The notes: a model not told the origin generated them from the letters alone. 64,000 nt of DNA from Chrysemys picta bellii (GCF_011386835.1 NC_088791.1:32028998-32092997); one strand, 5' to 3'; numbered from the stretch's first letter, positions 12,372 through 25,075 are shown. A program made the numbers and translations.

Positions 12372-14255
12372 CAAAACTCATTTACAATTGAAGTGTAGGT
12401 GATGTGCAATATTAGCAGTAAATTAAATGCACAGTATATTAAGAAACATATGTACTGAATTTAGGTATTTGCCTTCAAAATTGAAAAATAGAATTTTAGG
12501 TTCCAATCCTGCAATTTGCATTGGACAGGTAGACAACTGCTCCTGCCAGAGACCCGATAACCAAGGTGGATTCCACAAAGGCACAACTGTAAATTGCAGG
12601 ATCAGGGTCTTAGCTACATTGACAATGAACTGAGGTACATAGGAAATAATTCATAGTTATCTCCATCTAGGTCTTTTTAGAACACTTATCACCATGATAC
12701 CAAGCACCTAATGGAAAACAATTTACAAAAAATTATTCACTGCTGGTAAAAGTACCTATGTAATTTAAGAGTCAAAGCCCCATTTTAAAAAGTGGCTTAG
12801 GCACCCGGGAGCCTAACTCTCATTGAAAGCCTTTGGAAATTAGGTTTCTAAATTACTTTTGAAAATAGGACTTTGGCTCCTGTCTTAAGTGTTTTTGAAA
12901 GTTTGACCCTAAACTTCAACCTCAAGTTTTGAGAAGGATTAAAAATGGAATTTTGCAAAAGAAAAAGTCCTATAATATTCCCTCTAATTTACAAATTAAT
13001 TTTTGTTTCAGCCATCTTTGCTTTCCATTTTCTGTGACCTCTCAGAAAGTTTCTCTCAGTTTCCCAAAAGATGATTGTGTTTCTACTAATGTGACCAAAT
13101 GGCAGCACCAATAACCACCAAAAAAATCAAATGGCAATAATTTCACAGAGAGTGATGATCAGAACAGATTAGAAATAATCCAATGAATGATAATGAAAAA
13201 AAATCAACTGGTGCAAAATGACTGCTGGCATTTAATTTTTTTACTTAGGGTTCTCTATTTTTTCCTATAGTCCTGGTTTTTTCCAGAAGAAGAATCACAG
13301 GTTTACTAGGGAAACAGTTTTAAATAACATTTATCAAACTTAAATTCATCTAACACCAACAAGTAGAAAAGTTTATCAGAACAAGCAGCTGAAAGGCCCA
13401 TAAACCTTGTTATTTTTATTCAGTTTCCATGTTTCCTGTCACACCTGAAAGCTTAAATGATTGAATGCTTTTGGTAAAAATATTCAATCTTCATACCTTT
13501 AGATCTCTGCAACTGGAGTTAGCAGCATGCTTAAATTTTGAAATATTTAAACTATTAAAAGATAAGTTACATACTGCAATGTTCTTTTGTCTTTAAAAAT
13601 ATATTTTGAGGACATTGTCTCACAATCTGATATTAATACATTTTGGCAGTTTCAAGCTGACGTGTCCCCAGAATTCAGAATCTAAAATTGTGTGTTCTGG
13701 GGACAGTGGGTTGAAAAAATAAAATAATATGATTTGGTTTTAAAGCACTTTAGATACAAAACCAAGAACTAAAAGTCTCCTTCGAAAAATACCTCCAAAA
13801 AGCTCTACTGCAATCTGGAAAAAGAGATTTGATTAAAGGGGCACCAGCAAATGGGGAAATAAATAAATAAATCACACTTCTGTCTGAAAGAGGTTTTCTT
13901 TTAAACTACTTTTTCTACAAATAATATTTAAGATTATGAGAGAGAAATTAGAGAAAAAAATTATTTTATTCCATGTGTTTATTTTGTGCATTTAACCACA
14001 TTGATGTACAGTTATTTTCATTATTTTACTTGTGTATTCATTTACGCTCTGACCAGGTACATATACTGAACATTACTGATGCAAGTTGTCCCACTGAGAT
14101 CAATGGGAATACTCATGATAGTAAAGTTAAATGTGCACACAAGTGTTTGTGGGATCGGGCACTTAAAGTCCCATTCAACTGACAAGTGGATCCCTATGCA
14201 AGATTGGGGCCAGAATCAGTTTTCCACTCCTGTTTGTTTTTTGTTTTCCTTCCCA
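12372..14255. other. intronic DNA, scattered old repeats
   Basis: About 12780-12910 and 14079-14165 look like dispersed reptilian repeats (for example GGGATCGGGC at 14152). No gene is seen. Confidence 0.45.
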
Positions 14256-14505
14256 CAGCCATAGGCATGGGAACTAAGGGTTTGGGATGGGGGTGAGATT
14301 TTACGCAGGGTCCCAGCTGCCAGCCCCAGCTTCGGCCCCCTGGCCCCTGTCTGCATCTCCCCACTCCTGGAGACATGGCCCTGCTCCAGGTCCCAGTTCT
14401 GAAGAGTGGCGCAGGTAAAAAGTTTGGGGACCGCTGCTTTACAGTTTCTCTGGCTTTCAGCACCCCACTATAAAAAGTGTTCCAGGACTGCTGCCCACAG
14501 CACAA
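14256..14505. repeat. mosaic of two DNA-transposon fragments
   Basis: The outer ends (GCCATAGGCATGGGAACTA and CACCCCACTATAAAAAGTG) and an inner AAAGTTTGGGGACC segment suggest one element broken by another. No target duplication could be fixed. Confidence 0.4.
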
Positions 14506-15381
14506 GAGGAAATATATATATATAATTTTTTAATACAGGAAAATGGTACTATAAACTGTGAAAATTAGCAGGGGGAAATTAGGGGCAGATGCTTTATATC
14601 TAATTACTTTCAACTCATTTTCACAGACTGACTAGACTGCAAGTTGACGGTGTCCCTTTAATTTTTGCTCATGTTATTATAGGTGAAGAAAAAGAACATC
14701 AGTTCATAATCCTGATAATTTTACTAATTTCATGATTTGTAACAACACTAAAGCAATTGCAGATTCTAAAATTCAAAACCCTTTAGATCCCCAGCATGAA
14801 ATCCTGACCCCATTGAACTCAAAGGTAAAACTCCCAATAACTTCAGTGGGGTGAGTATTTCATCCCAACTATTCAAAAATTCACACCTTGTGATCCCACA
14901 CACAGGCAAGGGAAATATAAGGCCAGACCATCCCTTCCTGTAGAAAAGTCCAGTGCAGGTGTAAAATAGAGGACAACTGTGAGATTTCTTTGCAAACTTT
15001 CCAGCAGTGGGGGCTGGGACAGGATTTCTCCCCATTTTCCTGCAGAATAAACTGGGGCCCAGAGATCCACTGCTATCCAGGTTGTCCTGCCCTTAGCCCA
15101 TGCCCTATGAAGGGAAGTTTCATGCATAGAGGGGACCAGCTCAAAGACTAATTTTCCTCTGCCTTTCAAGAAGATTCCCCGCTGGTTGCCATAGGAAAAG
15201 ATGTACATTAATAACAGTCATCCACACAACCTCACCGCTGCTAGGCTTCCTCTCTGTGCAGCTATCCCAGACTTTGTTGTGGGCTTTCAGAAGCATCTAG
15301 GGCCAGGAGAAACAGTGCCACAGCACAGGAAAATCCACACACAGAGGAATCCCTCTTTCTGGACTGTCTGGCCAGAGTCTC
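14506..15381. other. intronic DNA, nothing recognised
   Basis: No exon or defined repeat boundary seen. Confidence 0.5.
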
Positions 15382-15679
15382 AGGGCAGCTCTACACTACG
15401 GAGGGGATCGACGCTCTGAGATCGATCCACCGGCAGTCGATTTAGCAGGTCTAGTAAAGACCCGCCAAATCGACAGTAGATCGCTCTACAGGGGTCGACT
15501 GGACTCTACCCCCAACGAGAAGAGTAAGGTAAGTCACCAGGAGATTTTCTCCCGTCGACCCCCTGTGGTGTAGACCCTGCGGTAACTCGACCTAAGGTAC
15601 ATAGACTCCACCTACATTATTCACGTTGCTGGAGTTGCATAGCATAGGTCGACTTATCGCGGTAGTGTAGACATAGCCT
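15382..15679. mobile_element. short inverted-terminal element, GTCTACAC family
   Basis: Left end AGGGCAGCTCTACACTACGG and right end CGGTAGTGTAGACATAGCCT form an imperfect inverted repeat. The interior is rich in ATCGAT/GTCGAC motifs and resembles the copy at 61399-61660 (ATCGATCCACCGG, CTAAATCGAC-like, AAGGTAAGT). Confidence 0.7.
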
Positions 15680-15925
15680 CAGTATGGCTTCTGCAGCTAT
15701 CCATGCTGTTGAAGGTGACTATGTTTTTAAATGAAGTGGGTCTCTCATTTTCAAATTTCACTACATCTATAATTCTATTTCCTGTTTTTCCAGAGATTTT
15801 TTAACAACTTTGGACTTTTGTTTGCCAAATAAAAACATGCATTTTGAAAAGTCAATTACAGATCAAATAAAAGAATGCTGTTTTATCCAAATGTCAAAGT
15901 CCCAAATTAATGTAATTGTATAGTA

Positions 15926-16220
15926 CAGGGGTGGCCAAACCCTGGCTCGCGAGCTGCATGCGGCTCTTTTACAGTTAAAGTGCGGCTCACAGAGCCTCCT
16001 CCACCCCTCCCCATTCTCCACCTACCAGACTGGAGTGGGGGGAGCTCGGGACCTCTGCCTTGCAGCGGGATAGTGGGGTAGGGGCTTCAGTCCCATGGGG
16101 TGCACCTGGCCAGGCTCGGGGCTTTAGCAGGAGTGGGGCTGAAGCCCTGAGCCCTGACAGGCACCCCGGCTCTCAAAATTCATATGTGACTCGGAGGGTC
16201 AGTAAGTTTGGGTAGCCCTG
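15926..16220. mobile_element. hAT non-autonomous element
   Basis: The ends are CAGGGGTGGCCAAAC and GTTTGGGTAGCCCTG. The flanks GTATAGTA (15918-15925) and GTACAGTA (16221-16228) match at 7 of 8. The interior is GC-rich without a transposase. Confidence 0.85.
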
Positions 16221-16228
16221 GTACAGTA

Positions 16229-18760
16229 TGTCTCATCTCATTTGTTTAAGACCTATCACATCTGATCAACTTAATTTTTTATTTACACCCACACTTATCC
16301 ACAGTGCCTTCACAGCAAACCTCAGATGTAGCCCAGGTCAGTAGGTGAAAACATGATTGCACAGCAGCAACAGCATTTTGTATGCCCCATAAGAGTCCAT
16401 ATACATCTCAAACTCCCACAGACTCTGACAGAACTTTTGCCTGCATCAGGATTGCTTGCCTGGGCTGATAGGTAGGTTAATGACCACCCAACAGACACAT
16501 TCTTCAGTTAACTACAGATAACAACATTGAATATTTCACTCCAAGGCTGTTCATCTCTCCATTTCACTTGTTAAAGAAAACTGGAGAAAGTGGAGAGGTG
16601 AGAGTTTCCTAAATGGAATCACAAGCTCTGAAGACCTCTGCCCTCTTAAATACCTCTATGTAGCAATCTTTTCCCACACACAGAAAACTTTTCAAAAACA
16701 GTATCAAACTGACTTTGATGCCTGCCAAAATTACTTAAGAATGCTAACTGACAAAAACGCCTCTTTCAAATATCCCCAGGGGGGTGCAGCTGTGATAGGG
16801 ATAACCAGTTTTGAATATTACAGAGGCGTTTCAGTGCTCACATTCTCACAAAAATGTAATAACAATGCATTACTCGTCATAGCTGTATTACATGAGACCT
16901 CATAAAACAGCAGTTTAACTGTGCTCTAAGCATTCATGCCTTCATTTCCATATTTTTATATATATTTCACCCACTGAAATCTGCATAAATGGATGAAGAC
17001 ATTATTAGGATGAGAAAGGAATGCTATCATCTTCTACTTCTATCCCATATGCTCTCCAAATCTAGCCCATTTTAATCACCTTTCCAGCCTTCTTGCTTTT
17101 TGTCCAATTCTTTATCTCCTGCTGTTAGATAAGAAGCTACTGCTTTCTGTCAGCTGGTTCAGGCTGATTATGACCATGTAAATCACATATATGCCTTATT
17201 TCAAACTTACAAGCCAATTGCCTGTTTCTCTGTAAGCTTTCAAAGAACGTGGAAATAACAGTTCTGAGCTAATTTTACCACAATAGTTCCCTTCTAGCAT
17301 TTTGCATGAAATATGAACCCATTGCCAGATGACACACACTAATAACTCCAGTGACTGGAATTAACACCACTTTCCTTTACCCTGCAGCAAACAAAGACCC
17401 TGATCCTGCAAACATGACAGAGCATAGTGCTCTCTACCATGAGGTCCCACTTATCTTAGTGACGCTACTAACAGTAGCAAGTGTTGCCAGGATTGTGCCA
17501 TATTTAGATATCTGAATGATTTGTGTTAAGAAAAGATATCATTACACACACTTAGTTCTTACATATCCTACTTCACATAAAAGAATACAAATATTTGTGT
17601 TAGGCTGCAGGGCAAATGTTGCTCGTGATGGGCCTTTGAAGTCAACGGGAGTTGTGCAGGATCAGGGCCATGATAAAGACAGCATAGTGGAATTTGGGGA
17701 GGAGATTAGTCATTGCATTATTAATGCACTGTATGTACCATAATTACAAACTGTAATTCCATAATAAACAAGAAACTGAGGAGAAAGTGCAGTTCTTTTG
17801 TATGGGGATTGTCTCACAAGTTATTTAAAATACTGTATTGTAAAACAAAACAGTAACAATTTAGGACTTGCATTCATATGTCAATTCACTGTATAATTTA
17901 AAGCCACTGTACCTACTAACACAATAAATAAATTACTGTGACTACATACTAGATTAGGTAAGCCTCAAAGACAAAAAAGAAATTTTTCAATGCTTATTTT
18001 GGTGACACTATGTGCCAACAAACATCCTCAGTTACACCAAAGCAACACCACTGAAATTAACTGTGTTAGACAGCTGTAACTGACTGTTTTTTCAGGAGTC
18101 ATTTTCTAAGGATGTAAACAAAAGGCAAAAATTTTGGTTGCTGATGCAAATGGGTGACGCTCCACCAACTTCAATAGAGTTTTGCCCATGTTACACTAGT
18201 AGAAAGTTTGACCCAAAATCTAAAGGAGATTTACCAGCCAACTTTCCCAACATTCAAAAGGAAATAATCAAATCTGTTTTACCTTGGTGTTAAAAAAAAA
18301 AAAAGGGAAACCCCCAACTCTTATGTACAGTGCACCCACTAATTTTACTTTTTACTGTTCTTATGTATAACAAATCATAGAAGTAAGTCTAAACATTAAA
18401 TGTAAGTCAATCAATGAGAGCTGTGCATTCTTAGCATCTTTAAAAATCAGGTCACTTATTAACTCTATGCATCCACATCTGAAAATTTTAGCCTAAATAG
18501 CTAACTATGCCCAGGGAATATATTTTGCCCTCAACCTCTATATGTTTTTCTCCGTGATTCAAAATATCACTGGCTAAATACATCTCAACATACTATTCAC
18601 TTCAGTCCACAGCACATAGCTTTGATACATTTTTGTGGCTCCTCTCCAGAAATTTCACAAATAAGCCACTGCCCCAGGAAATTAAAAGTTCTTGCTGCCT
18701 GTACCAGTATGTTGGTCTAATAAACAAAGTTCTCATACATTATTATCCCCTGCCAAGTTT
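16229..18760. other. intronic DNA adjoining CELSR1 exon 1
   Basis: Short phrases such as CTGATCCTGCAAA (17400) and GTGCAGGATCAGGGCC (17654) mark fragments of a common dispersed repeat. No gene is found. Confidence 0.45.
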
Positions 18761-18767
18761 TCTTACC
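18761..18767 (-). other. CELSR1: splice donor of CELSR1 exon 1 (phase 1)
   Basis: On the minus strand the exon ends ...GTCTCAG followed by GTAAGAAA, a strong donor. The last exon base is 18767 and the intron GT is 18766-18765. The donor leaves one base (G) of a split codon. In the CELSR family the next residue after VSVS is Asp (GAY), so a phase-1 split fits. The reading frame stays open for 16 further codons into the intron, which are not coding. Confidence 0.9.
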
Positions 18768-21700
18768 TGAGACTGACACTTTCATGAGAGCCTCCAGGGG
18801 TCTGTTGTTGTCCAGATCTCGACTGAGTTTGAGTTCCCCAGTGGCAGAGTCCAAGAGTAGCAAGTTCAACTCATTGCCCTGAACAAAGGTGTAGGCCAGT
18901 CTGTCGGACACGTCAGGGTCATAGGCTGGGATCTTGCCAATCACCCCAGAGGGGAAGCTGTTAGACTTGTTGGTCACATAGTTGTTGAAGAGGATCTGGA
19001 AGTCCTGCAGCACAGGTGGGTTGTCATTCTGATCCAACAGGCGAATGTGCACGGTGGCTCGGCTGACAAGAGGGGCTGAGGTGGCCTGCACCACAATCAC
19101 ATATTCCGTTCGGCTCTCATAATCCAGATCCATCAGGGCTGTGAGGTCACCATTGAGCAGGTCAAGCTGGAAAACCTCAGGGATGTTACCCTCCACAATC
19201 TGGTACATGATTTGTGCATTGGTCCCTTCGTCTGGGTCGGCCGCACTGATCCGTGCCACGATGGAGCCCACTGGGCTGTTCTCCTCCACAAAGATGTCAA
19301 ACTCATCCTGTTCAAAGACAGGCGGGTTATCATTGATGTCCAGCACAGTGACCTGGATATCTACAGAGGCTTTGAGAGGTGGGCTGCCTCTATCCATGGC
19401 AAAGGCCCGCAGGCTGTAGACAGCCACGTTCTCACGATCCAGCTTGCGCAGGGTACGTATCACTCCAGAAGTGGGCTCAATGTAAAAGTCTCCATCACCA
19501 TCATCACCACCCTGGAAGGTGTAAAGGAGGCGGCCATTGAGGCCTGAGTCACGGTCGTTGGCAGACAGCTGAAGGACGCTGGTGGAGAGAGGCACATCCT
19601 CAAAGACCGAGCCTTGGTAACGGTCACGCAGGAAGCGGGGGGCATTGTCGTTGGCATCCAGGATGAGGATCTCCACGTAGGTGGTGTCAGATTTCTGAGG
19701 GATCCCATTGTCACGAGCTGTAATGGCCAATGTGTAAGAGGCTTGGTCCTCGTAGTCTAGTTCCATCAGGGTGGTGATAGTGCCCGTGTCCAGGTCAATG
19801 CGGAATTGAGGAATGTTATCCTCCAAAATGTACGTGATCCTCGCATTTTCCCCTGTGTCTTCATCGGTGGCACTGATGGTCACAATAGAGGTGCCAATGG
19901 GCTTGTCCTCACTGACGCTCACTGTGTAATGGGAGCTCTGGAAGACCGGGCGGTGTGTGTTGGCATCGGTGACATTGATGAAGACCTGGACAGTATCAAA
20001 GAGTGTGCCATCTGATGCAGTAACTGTCAGCACGTACTGCCTCTCCTGCTTGTAATCCAGGGGCAAGGCCAGGGTGATCAGCCCACCCCCACTCTGGCTG
20101 GTGATGGCAAAGCGGTTCCTAGTGTTGCCACTGGTGATCTGGTAGGTCACTACACTGTTAATGTCCCTGTCCACTGCTATCAGAGTCAAGACACTGCTGC
20201 CCACTGCCGCATCCTCATTCAGCCTGAGCTGATAGACCTTCTCAGTGAAAGTCGGGTTGTTATCATTGACATCCAGGACCGTGATGGACACACTAGCTGA
20301 AGAAGTCATGACAGGCACTCCATGGTCCCTAGCCTCTACCCCAAAGTGATAGTTCTCAACAGTCTCTCGGTCCAGCTCAGCCGACACTGTAATCCATCCA
20401 GTGCTGTTATTGATCTGGAATGGAAACCCAGTCTCCCCACCTGGGGACACCACACCAGGAGATGGGGACAAGTCTATAAGTTCGTACTCCAGACGGGCAT
20501 TGTCTCCAGAATCAGCATCCACTGCCTGAACGTGCAGCACAGAGTAGCCCAATGGCACGTTCTCCAGCACTGTGGCCTGGAAGGGGGTGCTGACAAAAAT
20601 AGGGGCATTGTCATTCACATCCACCACTTGCACTGATACCATCCCACTAGAGTTAATCAGAGGGGGCCTGCCCCCATCCTGGGCTTTGATTCTCAGTGTG
20701 TACTCACGGATGGTCTCATAGTCCAAAGGATTGATCAGGTCGATGGCACCAGAGAAAGAGTGGATATAGAACTGGCCTTTGAGGTTGCCACTCACAATGC
20801 TGTAGTGCACCTGGGCATTGCTGCCCCTGTCCCGGTCAGTCGCTTGCACCTGCAGCACTTGGCTGTTCACCGGGGCATCCTCTGGCACCTGAACCAAGTA
20901 GCGCTTCTCACTGAACTGTGGGTAGTTGTCATTCTCATCCTCCACAGTGATGTGTACTGTAGCTGTGGCACTACGAGGACCTGGTTCCTTTCCTTGGTCA
21001 TTGGCTTCTACTACCAAGTGGTACTCAGAGACCTCCTCACGATCCACAGGGGCTCGGGTCCTCACTACTCCAGAGCGAGGGTCGATCTCAAAGACACCAT
21101 CCCCAGCACCTGGCTCCAGCAGGCGGTAAAGCATGTTGGCGTTGGCCGGGGCATCCCCATCCGTGGCACGGATAGTCAGCACCTCATAACCCACCTCCAG
21201 GTTCTCCCGGATGGTCTCCCGGTACACAGGCTGCTCGAACACTGGCCCATGGTCATTGGTGTCACTCACAGTCACAGTCAAGTAGGTGGTGGCTGAGCGG
21301 CGGCGGGGGGAACCCTGGTCAGTTGCAGTCACCTTCAGCACGTGGGTGTCCTTGGTCTCCCGGTCCAGGCTGCGCGTGGTGACCACGCTGCCCGTCTCTG
21401 GGTCGATGGAGAAGTAGTCATTGGAACGCTCGTCGAAGAGCGCCTCCATGGAGTACACCAGCCGGCCGGCCTCCCCCTCGTCCGGGTCCTGGGCCCGCAG
21501 GGCGATCACCCGGGTACCCGCAGGCTCGTTCTCGGGGATGGAGACCTGGTAGCTGGGCAGCTGGAATTGCGGAGGGCTGTTCGCACTTCTCCTCCTCCGA
21601 GCCCCCTGGAGAGAAGGATCCCAGCCGCTCCGGGCCCGCTCCTCTGTCCACAATCCCTGGGGCCCCAGCTGCAGGGTAGGCGCTTCCCCCTGCCCTGCAC

Positions 21701-22511
21701 CCACCGCCCCTCTCTCCTCTCCCCTCGCACCCATGGGCTCCCGTTCCCAAGTCCCCTCCTCCTCCTCCCCACCCTCTGCCCCGGCGGACGGGGCGCGCTC
21801 CAGCCCCAGCTGAAGGAGGATCTCCCCCCCTATCCTCCTCAAGGCACAGACCAGCTGCAGAGGGGACTCCCCGGCGGGCTCCAGGCAGCACCGAGCCCTC
21901 CCCCCTGCCTCCTGCTCGCCGCAGCCCCGGGGGAGGTGGTCCGGGCACCTGCAGGCAGGGAAGCTGGTCAGGGCCGTGAGGGCAGAGCGCAGGTCCCCGG
22001 CGGGCCCTGGGGGCAGGTGCCGGCTGGCTGCGGGGAAGCAGAGCGGGGCTGGGAGCTGCTCCGGGGAGAGCCGGGCGGCGAGCCGGGGCCGCGCCTGGCC
22101 CCTACTGCCTGCCCCCCGGTACCGGCGGGGGCAGCCCGGGCTGTGCACGTAGACGGCCAGGCGGAGCAAGAGCAGCGCCCCGGAGCGCTGGGCGGCGATG
22201 CGCACGTGGAGAGGCAGCGGGTTGCGCTCCAGCCGCCCGCAGCCCGAGGGGCTCGCCGGGCAGCCCCCGCCGGCCGCTCCGCTGCGCCTCAGCTGCCCCG
22301 CGGCCGTCACCTCCACCGCCTCCCGCACGCGGCGGGCCGTCAGCGCCTCGTCCAAGCTGTACAGCCAGCCGGGCCCCAGGGAGACATCCAGCAGCAGGTC
22401 CCCGGCGCGCCCGGCGCCACAGGAGAGGTGCAGCTCCCAGCCCCCCACGGGCACCAGCCGGATGAGCAGAGCCAGCCACGAGAGCCAGGCGGCGGCGGGC
22501 ACCGGCAGCAT
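18767..22511 (-). CDS. CELSR1: CELSR1, first coding exon (partial; 1248 codons plus 1 nt)
   Basis: Atypical cadherin and adhesion GPCR of the Flamingo family, acting at cell junctions in planar cell polarity. This exon gives a hydrophobic signal peptide (residues 1 to about 24), a Cys-containing N-terminal region with an acidic stretch near 247-252, a furin-like RRRR (305-308), then cadherin repeats at about 314-422, 424-531, 532-637, 638-753, 754-855, 856-957, 958-1063, 1064-1165 and a ninth from 1166 that the exon end cuts. Linkers read DTNDH, DENDN, DVNDN, DVNDN, DANTH, DANDN, DINDN and DQNDN; LDRE-type motifs recur. N-glycosylation sequons occur near 620, 701, 846 and 1181. The start is supported by an in-frame TAA 12 nt upstream (22523-22521) and the signal peptide. 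CELSR1 is preferred over CELSR2 and CELSR3 by remembered family differences: the longer insert in repeat 4 (about 681-696), LDLLNGDL and the FVQGNEL segment. The EGF, LamG, GAIN and 7TM parts are outside the window. No frameshift or premature stop is seen. Confidence 0.93.
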
Positions 22512-23600
22512 CTCCGAGTCTTAGGCGTCAGCAGCGATCCCAGCCAAAGGGCTCCTGCAAAATCCATCCACCCCCCTGGGCGGCTCATCCGCCCTCAGCC
22601 ATGAGCAGCGGGGCCGGGGGACCCTGGCCTTGTCCTCCTCTACCAGGCGGGGCCGCTCCCTCAGAACCCCGCGGCAGGGAACATCGCTCGGGACCCGACT
22701 GGAGAATTGCAACTTTTCCACCTTAAAGTTTAAAGTGAGTTCAAAATGGCTCCTCTCCTCCTCCCACTGCTGCTCCTGGCAGGGTGATTAGCATAAACCT
22801 GCTGCTCTAAAAACAATCGCACGCCTGCTGCCTGGCAGCCTCTCCCCGCCCGCAGCTCCCGGGGACCCGCTCCCCGCCAGCGGGACCCGCCTCGGCAGCG
22901 CACGCTGCCCTCCAGAAACTGAATCGAGCAGCGGCCGGTGTAAATCCTCGCGGCGGCGGCGACTCTGGGATCAGCGCTCGCCTCCCTCTCGAACAGGCAC
23001 GATCCCTTGCAAACGCATCCCCTTCAGCCCGCTCCTTCCCCAGAGCGGGGCTTCCCCTTTCCAGCTACTCCTCCTGGCTCTTGCGGCCGGGGCGCCTCCG
23101 CACGGGCAGCGGGTGTCCGTCCTGGGCAGCGGCTCCGAGAAGCTTTGGTGGCGTTAATAAAAGGCTATCGATCTGGGGTGGCCGCGGAGTGACATCCGGC
23201 AGTGTCGCCAGGCGAAGTTTGCTTGTGTCCGGCAGCAGCAGCATGTGCGTTTAAAATCCCGGGGAAGTTGCCCAGAGATCAGCTCGCAGCGATTTCCTGC
23301 TGTTGCTTCTCTCTGCCTTTCTCACTCCCTTTCCCCCCATGTATTGTTCCCGGAGAGCGACTGAAAGGTGCAGGGTGTTACTATCTCTATGGAGACCACA
23401 GGTCTCTAAAGCTGGCTCGGGGGAGAGAAGGCTGCAACCAGTGCCCGGGGCGGAGTTTCCTCCCTTTGCATTCAGTGCAGCTGCAACCTGAAGGGCGGAG
23501 GCGTGGCCGGAGCGGGTGCAAAAGATATAATGAGCCTGGGAGAGAGTAGCCGGTGGGGCTGGATGACTCGCTGACTCTTCTGCTGCTTGCGGGGGTGCAG
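21350..23600 (-). promoter_or_regulatory. CELSR1: CpG-rich island spanning the 5' end of CELSR1; probable promoter and 5'UTR
   Basis: CG dinucleotides are dense from the first third of the exon through about 1.1 kb upstream of the ATG, in contrast with the AT-rich flanks. This is the expected CpG-island promoter of a vertebrate developmental gene. The ATG at 22511 has G at -3. I cannot place the transcription start or say whether a 5'UTR intron exists. No clear TATA box is positioned on the minus strand. Confidence 0.7.
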
Positions 23601-24440
23601 AGCTCTCTGCTGGCCCCGGGGCACAAGTACAGAGATCAGAGAGAGAGCCGGGCTGTTGGCATGCCCCCTGTGCAGAACGCTAACCTGCAGAAGAGACCTA
23701 CTGACATTGGCTGTGCACGTGCTGGCTCCTAGTCTCCAGAAGCCAGGCGCAGCTCCCTCAGAGCATGGACCTATGAGGGCAACCGCAGCCTCACCTGCCT
23801 TCCAGTTGCCATCACATGCACTACAACTGCTTCCATGCAGCATGCCCATAAGCAACATACATTGCTTTGGTGTTTTTTGTTTGCAGGAACCTGGGTGCTT
23901 TTTCGTGCAGACCCCAATCTGAGAACACAAGCAAAAGAGTGAGAAGGCCTGTTCTCAGAGCTGTGCAGCTCGGAGTTTCCTCCCCATTCCTGTCAATCGT
24001 AAGGGCATTAGTGTGCCTGCACTGACCCGTTCCCCCTATCTATGGCATCTGTGAATACTAAAACATTTACTTTTTGTGTGCTGTGGCCTGTGGGGGTAAA
24101 AAATGTTACTTCCAAATCAGTGTTCCCTTCTCTTTCATCTTTTTATTGCTTGGGAGACCTTCCCCACCTAGCCTATTGTGCAGGAGACAGCTGTAATGAC
24201 GGGGATTGTCCATCACTGTCCATCTAACAGTTGTGACCACACTGCCCTTCATATGGGCTGGGCTGCACTGGGACATCTTGCTACACCCTGTAGGGGTTGT
24301 AGGTAGTGATGGACAAAACAATCCCTTCGCTGCTGGAGTGACTGGAGCTAAACTTCTCCTAGTGCTCCCCCTAACAGCTAGAAAAACTCCATTCTACAGG
24401 ATATGGGTTTGGTGATCAGTAAATGGTATGCATGGGTGGT
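23601..24440. other. CELSR1 5' flank, nothing recognised
   Basis: The CpG density falls off. No exon, no repeat boundary seen. Confidence 0.45.
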
Positions 24441-25075
24441 GGGTATCAAAGGGCAGGGCAGGCTAAGCCTCCCCTACCCCAGGTCATGGCTCTACCCATG
24501 TTCTACCCTGAGGCCCTGCCTCTCCTCCCCTGAAGCCTGCAGGGGCTCAGCTCCAGCCAGCAGCCTGGGGCTCGGGCCTGCCAGCGGCCAGTGCTCAGGC
24601 CAGTGGCTTGGCCCAGCGCTAGGGCTGGCCTGTGGCTCAACACAGCCAGTGACTTGGGGTGGCTGGGGCAGGGCTCCTCTGGCCACTGGGGGAGGAGGCC
24701 TCAGGGTTCCCACTGTGTGGGGGTGCTGTGGGCAGAAGGGGCAGGGCTGGTGGGTTCAAGGGTGGCTCCAGGCACCAGCGCAGCAAGCGCATGCGGGGCG
24801 GCGTGCCGGTCGCCATGAGGGCGGCATTCAGGCAGCCTTCGGTGGCATGCCTGCGGGAGGCGCACCGGTCTTGCGGCTTCGGCGGCGGGTACGCTGAGGG
24901 TGTGGGACCAACAGATCACCCGCAGAAATGCCGCTGAATCCGCGTGACCAGCGGACCGCCCACAGGCATGCCGCCGAAGGTCGCCTGACTGCCGTACTTG
25001 GGGTGGCAAAAAACATAGAGCCGCCCCTGGGTGGGTTAGCCTCCCCGAATGGGGGGTTTACCCGCCGCCCCGATG
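24441..25075. repeat. older GC-rich repeat, interrupted by a hAT element
   Basis: AGCCTCCCC occurs at the left (24469) and right (25039) of this block, and GC-rich sequence flanks the inserted element on both sides. The outer boundaries are not certain. Confidence 0.35.
24757..25029. mobile_element. hAT non-autonomous element with exact 8-bp target duplication
   Basis: GGTGGGTT lies at 24749-24756 and 25030-25037. The ends CAAGGGTGGCTC and (complement of the right end) CAGGGGCGGCTC match at 10 of 12. The interior holds paired inverted GGCATGCCxxCGGAAGG-like blocks. Confidence 0.88.

Larger units (their letters stand above)
1..18766 (-). other. CELSR1: CELSR1 intron 1 (5' part, continues past the window start)
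   Basis: Everything left of the donor is intron sequence by inference. No segment encoding the continuation after VSVS(D) is found on the minus strand, so exon 2 lies more than 18.7 kb away. The intron is AT-rich and carries the repeats listed separately. Confidence 0.8.

Noticed and set aside
18717..18766. Extension of the CELSR1 frame past residue 1248
   Set aside because: A strong GTAAGA donor precedes it and the extra residues have no cadherin character; treated as intron.
18767..22511. Assignment to CELSR2 or CELSR3
   Set aside because: Repeat-4 insert length and segments in repeats 7-9 fit CELSR1 better from memory of the paralogues; a small chance remains.
21342..22604. 420-codon open frame on the plus strand
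   Set aside because: It is antisense to the CELSR1 exon, rich in Pro/Arg/Gly/Gln, with no family resemblance; GC-rich coding DNA lacks stops on the other strand.
22787..22794. Octamer-like ATGCTAAT on the minus strand, 280 bp upstream of the CELSR1 ATG
   Set aside because: A single 8-bp match with no conservation or position evidence.
24441..24756. Outer transposon around the 24757-25029 element
   Set aside because: AGCCTCCCC repeats are direct, not inverted, and no clear termini could be set.
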